NCBI GenBank assembly: GCA_947650285.1
Contig: CANTFL010001429.1
Coordinates: 372,001 to 436,000, forward strand
DNA: 64,000 bases
Direction: 5' to 3'
Source: Hyaloperonospora brassicae
Lineage: Eukaryota > Oomycota > Peronosporomycetes > Peronosporales > Peronosporaceae
Under the pieces are notes generated by a model, which ran no database searches, had not been told where the DNA came from, and worked only from the letters and a program-made list of their open reading frames with translations. Made by a program: the position numbers and the translations under genes. Below, piece by piece: positions 46,735 to 59,473 of this stretch. How positions within the stretch are numbered: position 1 is the first letter of the stretch; each line of letters starts with the position of its first letter.

Positions 46735-46770
46735 AGTCTTAGCCTCACCAGAACGCGGCTGAAACTTCAT
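46735..46770 (-). pseudogene. Start of a gene cut by the outer LTR
   Basis: ATG at 46770-46768 opens MKFQPRSGEAKT, and the frame is then interrupted exactly at the outer LTR's target duplication (46733-46737). Across the removed insertion the reading continues for only a few codons (TATTTWIRK) before a stop, so the gene is short or frame-damaged. It belongs to the TIR element by position. The product is unknown. Confidence 0.3.
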
Positions 46771-46815
46771 CGTGAAAAAATAGACACTTTGGCCCTGCGT
46801 GTGATGGTCAGCGGC

Positions 46816-46822
46816 TTTTATA
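46816..46822 (-). promoter_or_regulatory. TATA-like box
   Basis: TATAAAA on the minus strand, about 46 bp before the ATG at 46770. Spacing fits a core promoter for the interrupted gene of the TIR element, but this is sequence resemblance only. Confidence 0.3.
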
Positions 46823-46878
46823 CTTAGATGGAGACGGTACGTTCGTGGGGAAATGTAGCCGTTTCCTCCACTCAAAGC

Positions 46879-47175
46879 TTAGCTGCTCTTCGTCTTTGTG
46901 ATGGAAGTAGATGCGGGTTTGTCATTGGTATCCACTTGCTCGACGTTGGCCTCCTGTACCTCGACGGCGCCCTCCAATGTAGCGCCAACGTTCGTCTTCT
47001 CCTTCTCTACAACTGTCATGGACTCGGCAACGGCTTCCGTTTGCGCGGTAAGCGTCACAGCTTCAGCCTCTCTAGCAACGCCAGACGCATCAGCAAAGAC
47101 ATCCGTCTCGCCAATTGCAGTGGCTTCGGCAATCTCAATTGAGTCAGTACCCGTCTCGGTCTCGACCTTGTATAT
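46879..47175 (-). pseudogene. Glu/Thr/Ala-rich open frame, no start codon
   Basis: A 98-codon reading with a stop at 46881-46879, entering directly from the right TIR. It is strongly biased to Glu, Thr, Ala and Val (VETETGTDSIEIAEATAIGE ... SITKTKSS), giving an acidic low-complexity protein. It has no internal promoter-like start and lies upstream of the TATA-like box. It may be the C-terminal tail of a gene captured by the TIR element. No family recognised. Confidence 0.35.
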
Positions 47176-47237
47176 ATAATATTTTGAAAGAAGGGTGTGA
47201 ATCTAAGGAAAAGAAGTGTGAATTTAGCAATTCCCTA

Positions 47238-50200
47238 TATAATTCACAATTTTGATATTTCGAATCAACATTATTAGGAAGTTCCCGTTAGAACTGTCTA
47301 AGGCTCTTCTTTACAACTGGATACATTTTGGAATACTTTTAATAATCGATGAAAGCACCCATCGCGTTTGGACTCGCGCAATCTAAACCAAGCAATATTC
47401 TGCATTTCATATCGCCATGTTACCATGTAAAAATTAAGTAAACTTGTTCTACTAAAGAAGTATGATATTATGATTAATACAACATCTGATATTCTGAGCA
47501 CGTGTTGCTCATAAAAAATACTTCGTCCGCTCGTGCGGTATACGTTTATTCTATAAGAGCACGAATCCTTGTACTGTATAGTTTAAGGGTTTACCGGGTT
47601 TTGGGTAAGAATTGTGCCTTATTTCACCTCACAGAACTTCTTGCTCGGATCAACGACCACGACCGTTGAAACCAATATGAACATATTGGATAAGGCGTAA
47701 GTCTTTTTATACACGGTCGTAAGCTACACAGATTTGAGTTATCTAGAATTTACTGCGATCGAACGTATGCGACCTCTTCTTTGTGAGCTCGAAAAAGTGA
47801 CATGTTAAATTCGATTTGGACAGCGACCAACAACATGCTATTATCAATGACTTTATTCAGAATAAAGTTGTTGACGAGCGCAAACGTAGCAGTGCTTCGC
47901 TAGCAAGTATTTAAAAAATCAAAAAGCGTAGAAATTGGGTCTTTTTCTGACAGAGCTGGTAAAAAAACATCAATAACGTATAGCTTTAGGTTGTCCGACA
48001 CGTGTAAATCGACCCGTGGGACTAAACAATGACATCTTTAAGTACAAGAGAGTAGGGGAAATTTATCAAAAAATTCGCCGAGTTAAAGAATGATATGAAG
48101 GCTCGTCGCATCTCATATGATGGGATGCGAGTCTGTCTCGCCTGCTCCAATTCAGCAGACAATTTCAATGCTTTGGCTCAAAGAATTCGCTTCACATCCT
48201 ATATTTAGTTGTTTTAAACAAAGTAATCGGTCTCGACTCAGACAAAGGTTCAAGCGGCCACGAGCCGAAGCATCAGAGCTCGTGCTGATATTTTAGAACC
48301 CTATAAGGTTAGATTCAATGTGCACGCCCCCGCGAAGCACAATTTAATTCTTCGTGTCGAATTTTGATGACTCGACTGGTTGACAAAAACTCACTTTATT
48401 AACTCAGAGTCATAAAGATGGTCCCTGCTAGACCAGCCTAAAACGTCACCAACTATATTCGCTAAAAACAAGCTATTTCATTTGGAAAACAGTACAACTT
48501 TGTTTTAAGGGTTTGAACTAGTTTGTCTTCCTAACTTCCATCAAGACGAAAAAGAAACAGTACTGCAATCGGTAGGCCTCTGTTACCTAAAGCGCAAGCG
48601 TAACCCCTCTTCAATGTACAAAATATTGCAGAAAAGCAATTTATAACGACAGGTTAGTAAGCGCACAACTATAGTGCATCGAAACGTCGCTTTCACGCAC
48701 GAACATTTAAAACGAACATCTGGCGGCTAATAAAGTACCAAGAGGTTACACCTGCATTATTGCGAGACCGGAACAACAAAGAAAACCGTCAAAAATGATC
48801 GGAACTAGAAGGGGCTTCACATCCGGATTTCTAGCAAAATGAATAGGATTTGCAGTCAGCTTCACGAAGATTTTCCTAACGCTTATTCTTCGTTTTGTAA
48901 TTTCAATGTCGCTAATGTATCCCTCACCACCTTGGAAATTGTTTGGTATGGTATAGAAACGTGACTGCAAGAAAATATAGATTGAGGTGCCAAATAATTC
49001 TAATTTGCGACGTCAGCGGTTAAATTATAGAAGGCTTGATTTTTTTGAGAGCGAGATTTTCTTACGAAGATAAAGTAGCGCCTTGCAATAGGCAAACACG
49101 TATGAATGAAGAAACGTGTACTACACGCTAAAAACAACGTTATCATACATTGTCATCGTACTGAATTAAGGTGAAAATTTCGATGTCATCATTAATCTCT
49201 TATGAATGAGAAGGTAAGATCCGTTGATGATCTGGCACTATCGATTTATGAAAATGCCTGCCGTATGATCATCCGATGTCATACTCGATCATGTCTTGAA
49301 GCATTCATGATAACGTGAATGTAATACAAGTAAGGGCGATTGCCCGATTCGTCGTTCAGTCGTTTGCAGAAATTCTCAGTCCTTAGTGTAAATGAAACTT
49401 GAAGTGTAAAAGATGGCCACCGGCTATTGCTGTCCATAAAGACAAGCATTTTCGAAGGTCACCACATGAGTGAGTCGAGTCGACCAATACAAAATTAACA
49501 GAATAGAGATCAATGTGCAAGAAATTCAAACTGGACTATCTATATAGAAAATTGAATATAGTACCTATCAGTTCACCGTAAACATCTGAATGGTAAGATC
49601 TACCTGAGAGATTAAGTTCCAAAGAACCTTAGTAAATGAGTTTTTAAAAGAATTACATTTAATGATTCGGTCAGCGCAAGATGACGTGTTAGGAATTATA
49701 TAAGCTCCATCTGATAGCGCTTGCGAGCTAAAGTTTGGCGATACTTTAAGCGCCGAAACTCTAAAAAATAAGTTTTTCTGCAAGAACAGCATAATTACAA
49801 TATAAAACGACATACGTAATCTTCGCAGCAAGCAGCACCTTACCAATAAAAAATCGTAGGAATTCTCATAACAACACAGTTGGATTTGTCATCTTATGGA
49901 TAGCCGAATATATCTTTACGCGTCTTCATATAGGAGGTCACGTAAAGCAAATAAATTTTTAAAAGGTTTGAAGAACTTAAAAGATAAGTTAATGAATTAG
50001 TATCGTCTGAGGTGCCAAAAAAGGTACTTGACACGAAGTAATACTTAAACTTGGTCACGGTACTATATTGAAAAGAAGTGGCCACTGCTACACAAACAAG
50101 TTTAGTGAGCGACAAGTTCTTTGCCGATCGTGCTGAAGTACTTCATGTGAGAAAAAATAAATTTCCCACATAGCTCTCCAACCTTATGGGTGCGTAAATC

Positions 50201-53200
50201 CACAGGTGGATGGACAATGTCGTGCGCATATAAATATTGAATGCTTATACAGTACCTGATCAAAAGTCGATACGAGCGAAGACTTCATCATAAACATTAT
50301 TTTAAAAAGTACCATGTTGTTGTACAAAACTACAAAAATTGCCCTGATCACACCATTTATCGTTGAGGGAAAATCCAATTTACAACGATAAGCATGCAAG
50401 CTCCTAATTAGCTCTGGGAGTAGTTTTAAAAAAAGGGATCAGTTGTTCATTTCTATCTTCTACAGCTATAATTAATCTACAGCACAGGGTGCAAAATTTT
50501 GCACCTATTAACTTTACAATATGTGTCTATTTACTAACGCAATAAAGATAAAAAGATAGACATAATATTTTTCGACCCCACCTTCTGAACCGCCTCACAC
50601 TAATGCCTAAGCATTATGTAAGCGGTAATTTGAAATGGTTTACAGTCGAAGCTAGAGAGCTAATAAAGTGTTGATTGTATCGTCGATAAATTGGCAAATC
50701 TAGAACCCGCCAAATAAAGGAAATCTCCAAATAACCTGTGCCGATCGATTTTATAAGACTAAGTCCCTTTTTCCAAAATTGTGCTTGCCCAAGTACACGC
50801 GTAACTATGCAAGGATGACCATGCCTATCTTTTGTTTATTAGATTAAGCAAATAAGTGCTTCTGAAGTGCTGAGAATTATCATTGAGTTAACAAAAGTAT
50901 ATTGATTATTCTCCTGTCATATATAAAGGATATTTACGATCGGCATGGATATGCTATGTGGTCTGTGAGGCCAGAGAGTTTTAATTGGCTGTGAGTGAAT
51001 CTAAATGAATATAGACGGCGGGCAGATTGTTGTGCATATTCAGTCGCATCAGCTGCAACCAATCAATTGCAACTTAACAGTGCATAAAAATATACTGATT
51101 ACTTTAAAGCATACAATGGATAGGCTTGCGTCTATCCCCTTAGAGATATTTCATTTGTTGTGCATTCAGACCACACGTCGTTTTGCACAGCCGTAAAATT
51201 TATAAAAAATTTTCCTAGAAAAGCGAGGTGGATAGATTTCGTCGCGGAGTGCATTGCTTGATTATATAAAAGCCTTTAACAGCATAATATTTTCACTATG
51301 ACCGAATTCGGAAGGATGTAAAGCCGGTTGTATTTATCATCTGTGACGTTAGACCTATTGTTGCAAAGCCAGCTTGCCGATCCCCTTCGTTGAGCATTCT
51401 TGACGACGCGAGAGTCATTTTGCGCACAAGAAAATGTAATTGTGCGTGTATAAAATTATCTCCCGTAATAATCCTACTAAGATCTGTATGACGTAATGTC
51501 AGCGTATCGTTTGTCAGGGGAACGGTACTTAACGCTTGATTTCTTGCTGTAGTGTACATCAGTTTTTGGCGACGCGCTTCGCGTAGGCAATTTATCTACC
51601 ATGGTCTTCGAGTGCGATTAATGTATTAGTTTTATATATATTATTAAGTAAGCATAGTGATCTTGTTAAGTCTAAACATCAGAAGGTAGAGCTTTTCACT
51701 GGCCCCGCCAGTAGTTGTACGTTCGTAACTAATTTAAAAAATATTCCCTATATTAACGAGTTAATCCTAATATATCATTTCGGGCACCATTGCGGCCACT
51801 ACCTGATACTTCATCGTGCTATAATTTTGCTTTAATGTACTTCGATTTATGGCTCCCAAATGGCAAACTCAAGCATTCGAGTATTCTTGTACATTTCGAG
51901 CATCTCAGCGCGATGGTGGACATTGTAGCTGTTCTCAAATAAATTTTCGGTCGAAGGCTATTCTCTACGTTTGCAGCCATTATTTCTGGTGAATGCTATA
52001 TTTTCGTAGCCCATAGTTAGTTCAGATCCTGGGTTAAAGGCGAAGGTATATCAATTTTCGTTCCGTTGTCATAAAATACGGTCATAAATATATACTTTTG
52101 ATCATCCGCTAAGATATCGGAATATGTAATGCGCAAATGTGTCAAAATCAATTTAAGGATATGTATATCCGTTTTCGAGATGGAGTGAAGTATTCCTACG
52201 GGAAAGTTGCCATGGATATGTCGTTCCATGCTTACACAATTCTTAAAATAATATTTGACAATAATTTCGGCAATCCATGTATTCCCGCCTATCTCTAGCG
52301 TGGCGATTGGATCATAAGGAAGAAAACTTAGTTTTTTTTAATCTTTTTAGTATAATAAATTTCACATAAGATTTTAATTGATGCGATGCCGACATAAGTG
52401 CGGTCGACATGGAAGAAGAATACGAACCCAACGGTATATACCTGGGCATATCTGACGGTATTAACGAATGTCTTGACTTGCTCATTCCTTTAAAGATGAG
52501 TATCGCGTATGTATGTAGGATGTCAATATATACAGCAATGGGATGTTGCTGAAACTAGTAATGATGAAGGTGCTGGTAAATTGAGCGACATCAATCCATT
52601 TTAAAATAAGCTCACATATGCGCTGGATTAAGTAAATGACTAGGATACACTCGAAGCACTTCACACATAGCTCCTTTATTAGAAAGAATCGAATCATATT
52701 ATCGTTTTCTGCTGATATGACAACCGGTGATTCGATTTCAAAAAAATTCTATAATAAAACGCAATGCATATGAGAAATGGAACTTTAAAAACAAAAGGCA
52801 AACAATCATTTTCATGTAGCAGTAACGTTCTAGTTCTACTGTCTAAGGCTCAATCTAAATGCGATAGAAATCGTGGGTAGTAGCAACTTAGTTCCCCGAT
52901 ACATCGATCCGCTCTGTGTATCGCGCACACTAGACAAATCGTACAAAATGAAGCATTTATTCTGGTTCTGGACGCTATCCGGCGCGTTGTAAGGATGCAT
53001 TTGACTTACTTATAGCTCGAGGCTTCTTCCGGGGATGAAGACAGGGTACACATATACGTATGTTCCTTGATTATAGTATTAGGAATCAAGGCATATAGCC
53101 TGATAGCGCAGCGACAAAAATTTATCATCTTCCTGATAGTTTGTCTGGTAGCCTTTTAGCAGCTCATTAAGTAAAATGGGATCACTCAATTTGCTCTTCA

Positions 53201-55820
53201 ACCGTGCCATATCAAAAAAACTCTGACTTTTCGTACGACTGTCGCTAGACTTTATCAAATTTTCATTTTGAGAGACTTTTTTTCTGTCCTGGTCTCATTT
53301 CGAACTTTCGAGCACTTCAAGTATTACGAAATTAATCTTGTGGACGTGTCGACAGCCCGGATTATGGCATTGCAATTATTTACCCACCTCCTCTAAAGTT
53401 TGGTGGACTGACGCCAATGTCATATACATCGAGTTAAGCGTATCACCGACCACCGCAACGTGACGGGTATCTATCTCTTCTTAGAGGTGTAATATTTTTT
53501 GTAGGACATGTGAAAGCCTCACCGTTAGATGATACTTAATGTTCTCAGCAACGGTGAACATAAATCGAGAATCATCTGGTGGCAGAAAAATATACCGGAA
53601 ATTTTTTATCCAAAATGATTGTTAATATACTTTAAAGTGCCGATTCCTTTCTCGATACTGATAGAAGCGAGCGCATCAATGTAGGGCTGATTGGATCAGT
53701 CAGTGGTATTTATAACGTTTTAGTACAACATCTTCATAAATGTAACATGTCGGCGAAGCGGTATCGTCGAAAGGGTGATGGCAAAATTGATATCAGCTAT
53801 ATGGGTATTGGCGAACAGGTATCAGCAAAATTCAGCGATAGGGAAGTGGTGCCGCAAACGATGTTGGAAAGATAAGTGCAGCGAGAAGATTCTTGGCTAA
53901 GATTAAATATGGGGTGGAGCAGCAATCTTAAATTTTTCAATCTTAAACCTTGATTAACTTCTAAAAAACCGACGGTTGCAGTAGTTACTCATGTATTGTT
54001 GAGCCATCGTTCTTCACCTTATGTGTCTATGGTGTAGCTGTTTGCACTTTTTTAGGTAGAAATGTATTAAGATACAGCTTGACTCTTTTTGTGATGGGGC
54101 TGTAGTTGACTCTGTTGAACACATCACACGAATACTGGTGTAATTTTATGGACAAATTAAATGGTTTTAGAGCGACTGGTGCAAATGTCTTCACCAAGAA
54201 ATGTCTGCTGATACTTCACCGAAGCGCGTTTTATCATTATTTTGCAAAACGGCTTAATATTCTAATAACATATATATTATGCGAAGTGCTGATAGATTGA
54301 TCAGTCATTTATATAAGCCTATGCGTATGAAAATCGGTAAGACAGGGCGCATCTCAGAGCGCTTGTGAGCTCAGCCATTGAGATATATGATAACAGTGCA
54401 ATATAGTTAGACCGAAGGTGCGCTCCTATCTAAAAAAGTCTTTCCATAAATTTGAATACGTCTGCCGTCGTTTTTAAAGAGATATCGTTCTTGAAGGTGT
54501 AGAATGGTAGCACCAAGGTAGTAGACACTCCCTACTAGCGAAAGAAAGGTTCTTGTCGACGACAATTCTGTACAATCCTACCAATTTAATCTTTAGATAA
54601 TCGTTCATGAAGAGCAAGAAAGCCTTGAAAAATACAACATAATAAATGCTCATTTAGTGACAAGAAGGTGACCATCCGTCCTTGTCACCGTTATCGTTAT
54701 AGTTTGGCGCATACTGTGTCCGGTAACCTGCAAAAACATTTTTGCTCTGGTTTATTTTTTGGCGAAGGCACAGAAGGTAAATTGTTTAGAATCTGATTAG
54801 CTATTTCGGGCTCTTTATGTATTTCGTTCCAATAATTTAGATCGACAAAAGAACCATCAAACATGAAGGGTAAAATTTTATTAGACATTGATTTATATGT
54901 GCGTAATGGCTCGACTTGTGAATTTGACTCGCGGATATTGGTGCGTGGGGTGTGCTCAACGCTTTTTACTACTCATTGTTACAAAATCTATCACATAAGT
55001 CTCCTTATGTATAGGTATAAAAAACAATAATGCAACTCAAGGAGTTTTCTAACCTCAAGAGATGGGGTAAGCGGCTTTTATTTGTAACTTTTACAGTTTT
55101 TTATGTGCACCTGAAGGCGCTTCTTCTTAGTAAGTTTCTAGGAGGTGCTTGCTGGTCGACCTAGGGCTGACGCCTAAAATATATCACATAATGACCCAAA
55201 AATTACCGCCTGCATCAGCAATCTACCATCTCGACAATGGATTCTGTGGTGTGGTCGATATCGGAACAAGAATTTATTATTAAAAATTATATTTACAACA
55301 ACTATAAGCACTGTAGAAAAGGCTTAGTTCCATCACAAAATTAATGATTGATCATATTTCTCATAGTTTCACTTCACAATACTGCTGCAACGTCCCCCGT
55401 GGAGGCATATGGATGAGTCTAACGATCTATTAATGATTTATAGTGGTTTGAATCCTCCCTAATCAAGCAAACAAATTTTTCAACATTTCTCATCACATCC
55501 ATTATATTCGTCTCGATAAATCAGACCTGATGCATCGACAGCTGTAGAATAATCAAAACCATCGAATCACACTCACTTTGCGCTTAGGCGAAAGCGATCA
55601 ACCTATTTCTGCGACGCTTTGTCGGGTATGTCGGAAGATTCAATCATTTCTTGGCGCAATTCTTCTATAACCTGACGGTCAGTACTAACCTGTAGAGCCG
55701 TCGTCTTTGCAATGATCAATCTACAATCGAGGTGAGAACTAAGGGATGTGAAGAATAGAGTATACACATTGCCTGAGAGAGACCGTCGAATATCGTACCC
55801 GTAGCATAATTTAGAGGTAC
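47238..55820. other. AT-rich block without recognised genes
   Basis: Frames up to about 90 codons occur (for instance 51559-51296 minus with an ATG, and a non-ATG frame at 48970-48746 minus reading YTIPNNFQGGEGYISDIEIT), but none has an identifiable domain or neighbour context. No repeats of note were seen. Confidence 0.5.
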
Positions 55821-55824
55821 ATCT

Positions 55825-55988
55825 GAAGCACGCGGTTTATACTTACATCCACCTGCAACTTTGATATCGCCAGCTTCACAGTGGCAGCATTAAGAAAACC
55901 AGAACTTGATGCTGAGAATTCGCTTCCGGTCTGGCCCAATGCAAGTTTATGCGCATTCGCGTTCGCAGGAGGTTTGGCCGCACAACTC
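55825..55988 (+). other. Possible isolated exon
   Basis: A stop-free reading includes LRKPELDAENSLPVWPNAS and CAFAFAGGLAAQLIKLQK, then a GTGAGC donor-like site at about 56003. It looks more protein-like than its AT-rich surroundings, with a short hydrophobic segment, but no family, start or partner exon was found. Confidence 0.2.
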
Positions 55989-56049
55989 ATAAAATTACAA
56001 AAGGTGAGCGTGAAAGTGGAAATGATTTTTCCTCATCATAATATATATT

Positions 56050-59000
56050 AAAATATTTGTTATCCAATGACAATTAAGCTGTCACAAATATCTCAATAAA
56101 TCACAATATTGACAATAGTTATCTTTTGAGCGTTGTTCAAAGTGAGCCTTTAGACCGTCATTAGGACTTACTGTGCCAGTTTATAAAATCTAAAGGATTT
56201 ATTGTAAAAAAATATTTACTCATGCGAATCTATTGCGTTTATATTTTTATTTTTTTTAAGTAATATTTGGCGCTGCCTTCCATCTGATTAATATAGACAA
56301 AAAAATCAATTGTAAATTATCACATCATTTTTGGCTCGCGCAATAGGTGATCCCACTATCTGGCATCAAATGTTGTATTTTATTTAATGTAAGTAATACA
56401 ATGGGTGGATTTTTTCGTTGAGCTTACATTATAGGTAGTGTTTAGGTTTGATTATGAAGTACTGTGTTTGAATACCTCTAATTCGTGCACAAATATATTT
56501 TATGATAAAAAACTTAACACATTTTTCTATATTGCGTATGATAATGATGTCTCGTCGAATGATAGTTAGCATTTTTGGTACCATAGTACCTTTTAGGTGG
56601 CATTGGTGTTACACATTTACGCAAGTCACCTTTTAATAAGTTCGAGGACGCGCGCAACTAATGCTCATTAAGTGTTACCATAGGTTTTATCATTTCATTA
56701 TCCATATATTAATTACATGTCGATTTTTTTAACGAATGCTTTAAACGCGTGACTCTATTGGTATTGAGCAAAAATAGATCGCTGCAATAAAAGCACTACC
56801 TCTACATGTCATTACGCACATCAAATTTCTAAATACAATTTTATATTGTCATCTTCAATATGCTTGTTGTGTCATCAGTAGGATTTTCTGATGTGTAAAG
56901 AATCGTTCTATGTTTATGTCCATGTAATAAACTAAGGTATGAAAATTTTTGATCAACGATACCTTATTGAGTACAAATTCAATCAATGTTACCTCGTCGA
57001 GTCCTACCCCATTGAAGACGCACATGTAAAAGTCCATCCCGTCTGCATATTCTCAATCCAAGGCTACCATATCACATTTTATCCCGTCATATCAGTTCCG
57101 TCGAGAGCTACCACATCAAGACCTGCGCGTGCAAGGACCTATTTTTTTAATCATGCTAGTCGACTCCTGCTAAAAGACCGAATACGCCTTTCATAAGAGA
57201 TATACATGCAAAAAGAAGCGAAAGATAAAGCTACATATGCGTCTGTCATGATGAAAAAGACCAATGGGTATCTCAACTTAGCGCATATTTACAATCATCA
57301 CTACCCATCCTCATTTTCCGTTTTGTCATACGCGTAACAACTAATTGCTATAGCCGAACCTTGAACGGCATGGTTTGTGGGGATATCGAATACAAGCGTT
57401 GAAAACTTACTCTACCTAAAGTTGGCACTCCTCGCAAGCCGCGATCAAACAATTCTGGTCATCAACAGACCATTTATATAGTAGACGCGTATGATTGTTA
57501 ATGTCGGCAATAATAATATCAAAATATATAGTTTAAATTTACGCTTTAGCCGCTTACACCTCAATCATTAGGCAAGACAATATCGGTAGAACTTGGCCAT
57601 CCACATTTAATTTTTCATGTTAAAATATTGTCCATACAGATCAACTTTATGATTAAATATCCGCTACGATCTACGCGGCACCACTTTTGCATACGAACAT
57701 AGATTCGTTCATTAGCGAAAAAAATTTACATTTGTTTGTGTTAAACGAACAACATGTGTATCAAGTCGCCATTTGCAAATTCATGCCAACTTATTGACCA
57801 ATACTTTTTCGACTATGAGATATGATTTCGTGATTGCACTATTTAAATTTGCTAATACTATCACTAGTAAAAATGCAATATTCATTGTATAAATGTTTGC
57901 TACTACCATGTTGTGACGCATTATACGACTCGCATCATTAAGCCTTTTACACCCAAGCGCTATTGACTCAGAGAAGCTTATCGTCGAAATGGTTCGGCTG
58001 TGATCGTACGCAAAATATATGGACTAGCTCCTCTTACTTTCTCGGTTGAATAGACCTTTATTAAATGACATAATTCTTAGTGTCCTACAACACGCGCTGA
58101 TAACACAGTGAAGAAAAAGCCTTACCATGAGCATCTGAAGACCTCATCTTGGATAACTTGGATTTAGGTATTCACAAATTTATCTAGAATTCAGCCATCG
58201 TTATGATGGCGTTCGATATGACACGTGCCACAATATACGACTAGGTAGATTGTAAAGCTGATTTGGTTCGATACAGATCAATAATTAGTGTATTTATCAT
58301 CGAGATTTTATCACAATGAATATGACGCAATGAAGTACATGCCGCTAAACGGAAAGTTAATGAACATGACTTAGGTCAAGCATATTATCAAAATCTAGTA
58401 TGATATCTCTGGCAATTGAATGTCCAGAACATTGACTTATTTTGTCCGATACCGGGCAAGAAAGGGTCTTGTCTGGTTAGAAGTAGATCTTTCTTGTTTC
58501 GAAGGTTTTTGTGAGTAGCAGCGGTTTATGCGCCAGTGTTTATAGACGGCCAATAAATTCATATGCATGAAATTAAATCAGCCATACCATCGTCAAAATA
58601 TGCGTAGAATCTATATAAGGTACTATAAAGCATCCTATGATCTCAACTTTTTGCACATTAGTTTCCATAACAATCATGCACCATATCAAGTCTCATAGAC
58701 GATACGTTAATAGTAGTAATTCTAATATAAGTGATTTTAGCGCCTCGGAATATTCGTGGTGCAGTGAATATTAGCCACGTGGGACAAAGACATTACGCTT
58801 TGACTGATGCAATTTTAAAGATGGAGGCTTAGCGTCGAAATAATACACGTTTAAGACCAATAGAAGGATAACCAAATAATTTTTTGTAGCTGAGTACCCC
58901 TTAGAAAGTAGTTTATAAGGCTGGGCCATTTACATGTCTGCAGTACAACCGCTGGTGAGTAGTATAGAGACAACGACTTAAGGTAATGTATCCCTTTGAT

Positions 59001-59080
59001 TTCGCACTGCAGAACGAACACGCCGGCGACTCATTATTTCAAAAACTACAGATTTAATAACTTCGAGTATTGCTACCTGG
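56050..59080. other. No gene seen
   Basis: AT-rich sequence with short unsupported frames only. One plus-strand ATG frame (56939-57196, 85 codons) has no recognisable feature. Confidence 0.5.
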
Positions 59081-59089
59081 TGCTCTAAA

Positions 59090-59473
59090 TTGACCCACAC
59101 TGACCTCGAATTGAAAAAGGGTAATATCCGCCATCGCAATTGGTCGGTATTCGGATTGCACACACTCTTCGTCTTAATAACACCGTCTCATGATACCCTA
59201 AGTCCTGATATCATGTACATTATAGAGTCTCCAGAAGAACAGAGCCAATATCGCCCAGTGTGTAGCCCCGCTCAACCGGTGGTCATCGTTTTACAGATAT
59301 GTGCTACCCTGTCATCGTTACACGATGGAACGGTTCAACGTATATTGAATCCCGACTGTTACATGGATGAAGCTGGACGTAATTATCAAGGATGTTTGCA
59401 AGTACATATGCAACATATTGTTTCTACTCAATATAGAGTGACATCTCTGCTTTCTTATCGAAAGCATGGATAA
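59090..59473 (+). pseudogene. Unidentified open frame, 127 codons
   Basis: Open from about 59090 (no ATG; first Met at about codon 42) to 59473. Protein-like text includes SPEEQSQYRPVCSPAQPVVI, DGTVQRILNPDCYMDEAGR and NYQGCLQVHMQHIVSTQYRV. The reading goes on past the stop as a weak continuation (ILAISAVSTAALCRHGRTKN, about 59560-59620). I do not recognise it. The regular composition and the neighbouring host genes suggest a decayed host gene or internal exon. Confidence 0.35.

Larger units (their letters stand above)
37030..47235 (-). mobile_element. TIR DNA-transposon-like element, interrupted by nested LTR elements
   Basis: Terminal inverted repeats of about 62 bp (37030-37091 and 47174-47235) start GGGAATTGCTAAATTCACAC and are flanked on both sides by TA (37028-37029, 47236-47237). 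Each TIR holds two copies of ATTCACACCCTT-like sequence, as expected of transposase-binding repeats. Removing the inserted LTR material (38704-46732 plus a 5-bp duplication) leaves about 2.2 kb, a normal size for a TA-targeting element. The superfamily was not identified because no DDE motif could be read. Confidence 0.7.

Noticed and set aside
46898..47179. 93-codon plus frame rich in Ser, Val and Ala
   Set aside because: Antisense shadow of the Glu/Thr/Ala-rich minus frame; the minus reading ends at a natural stop and has the more protein-like composition.
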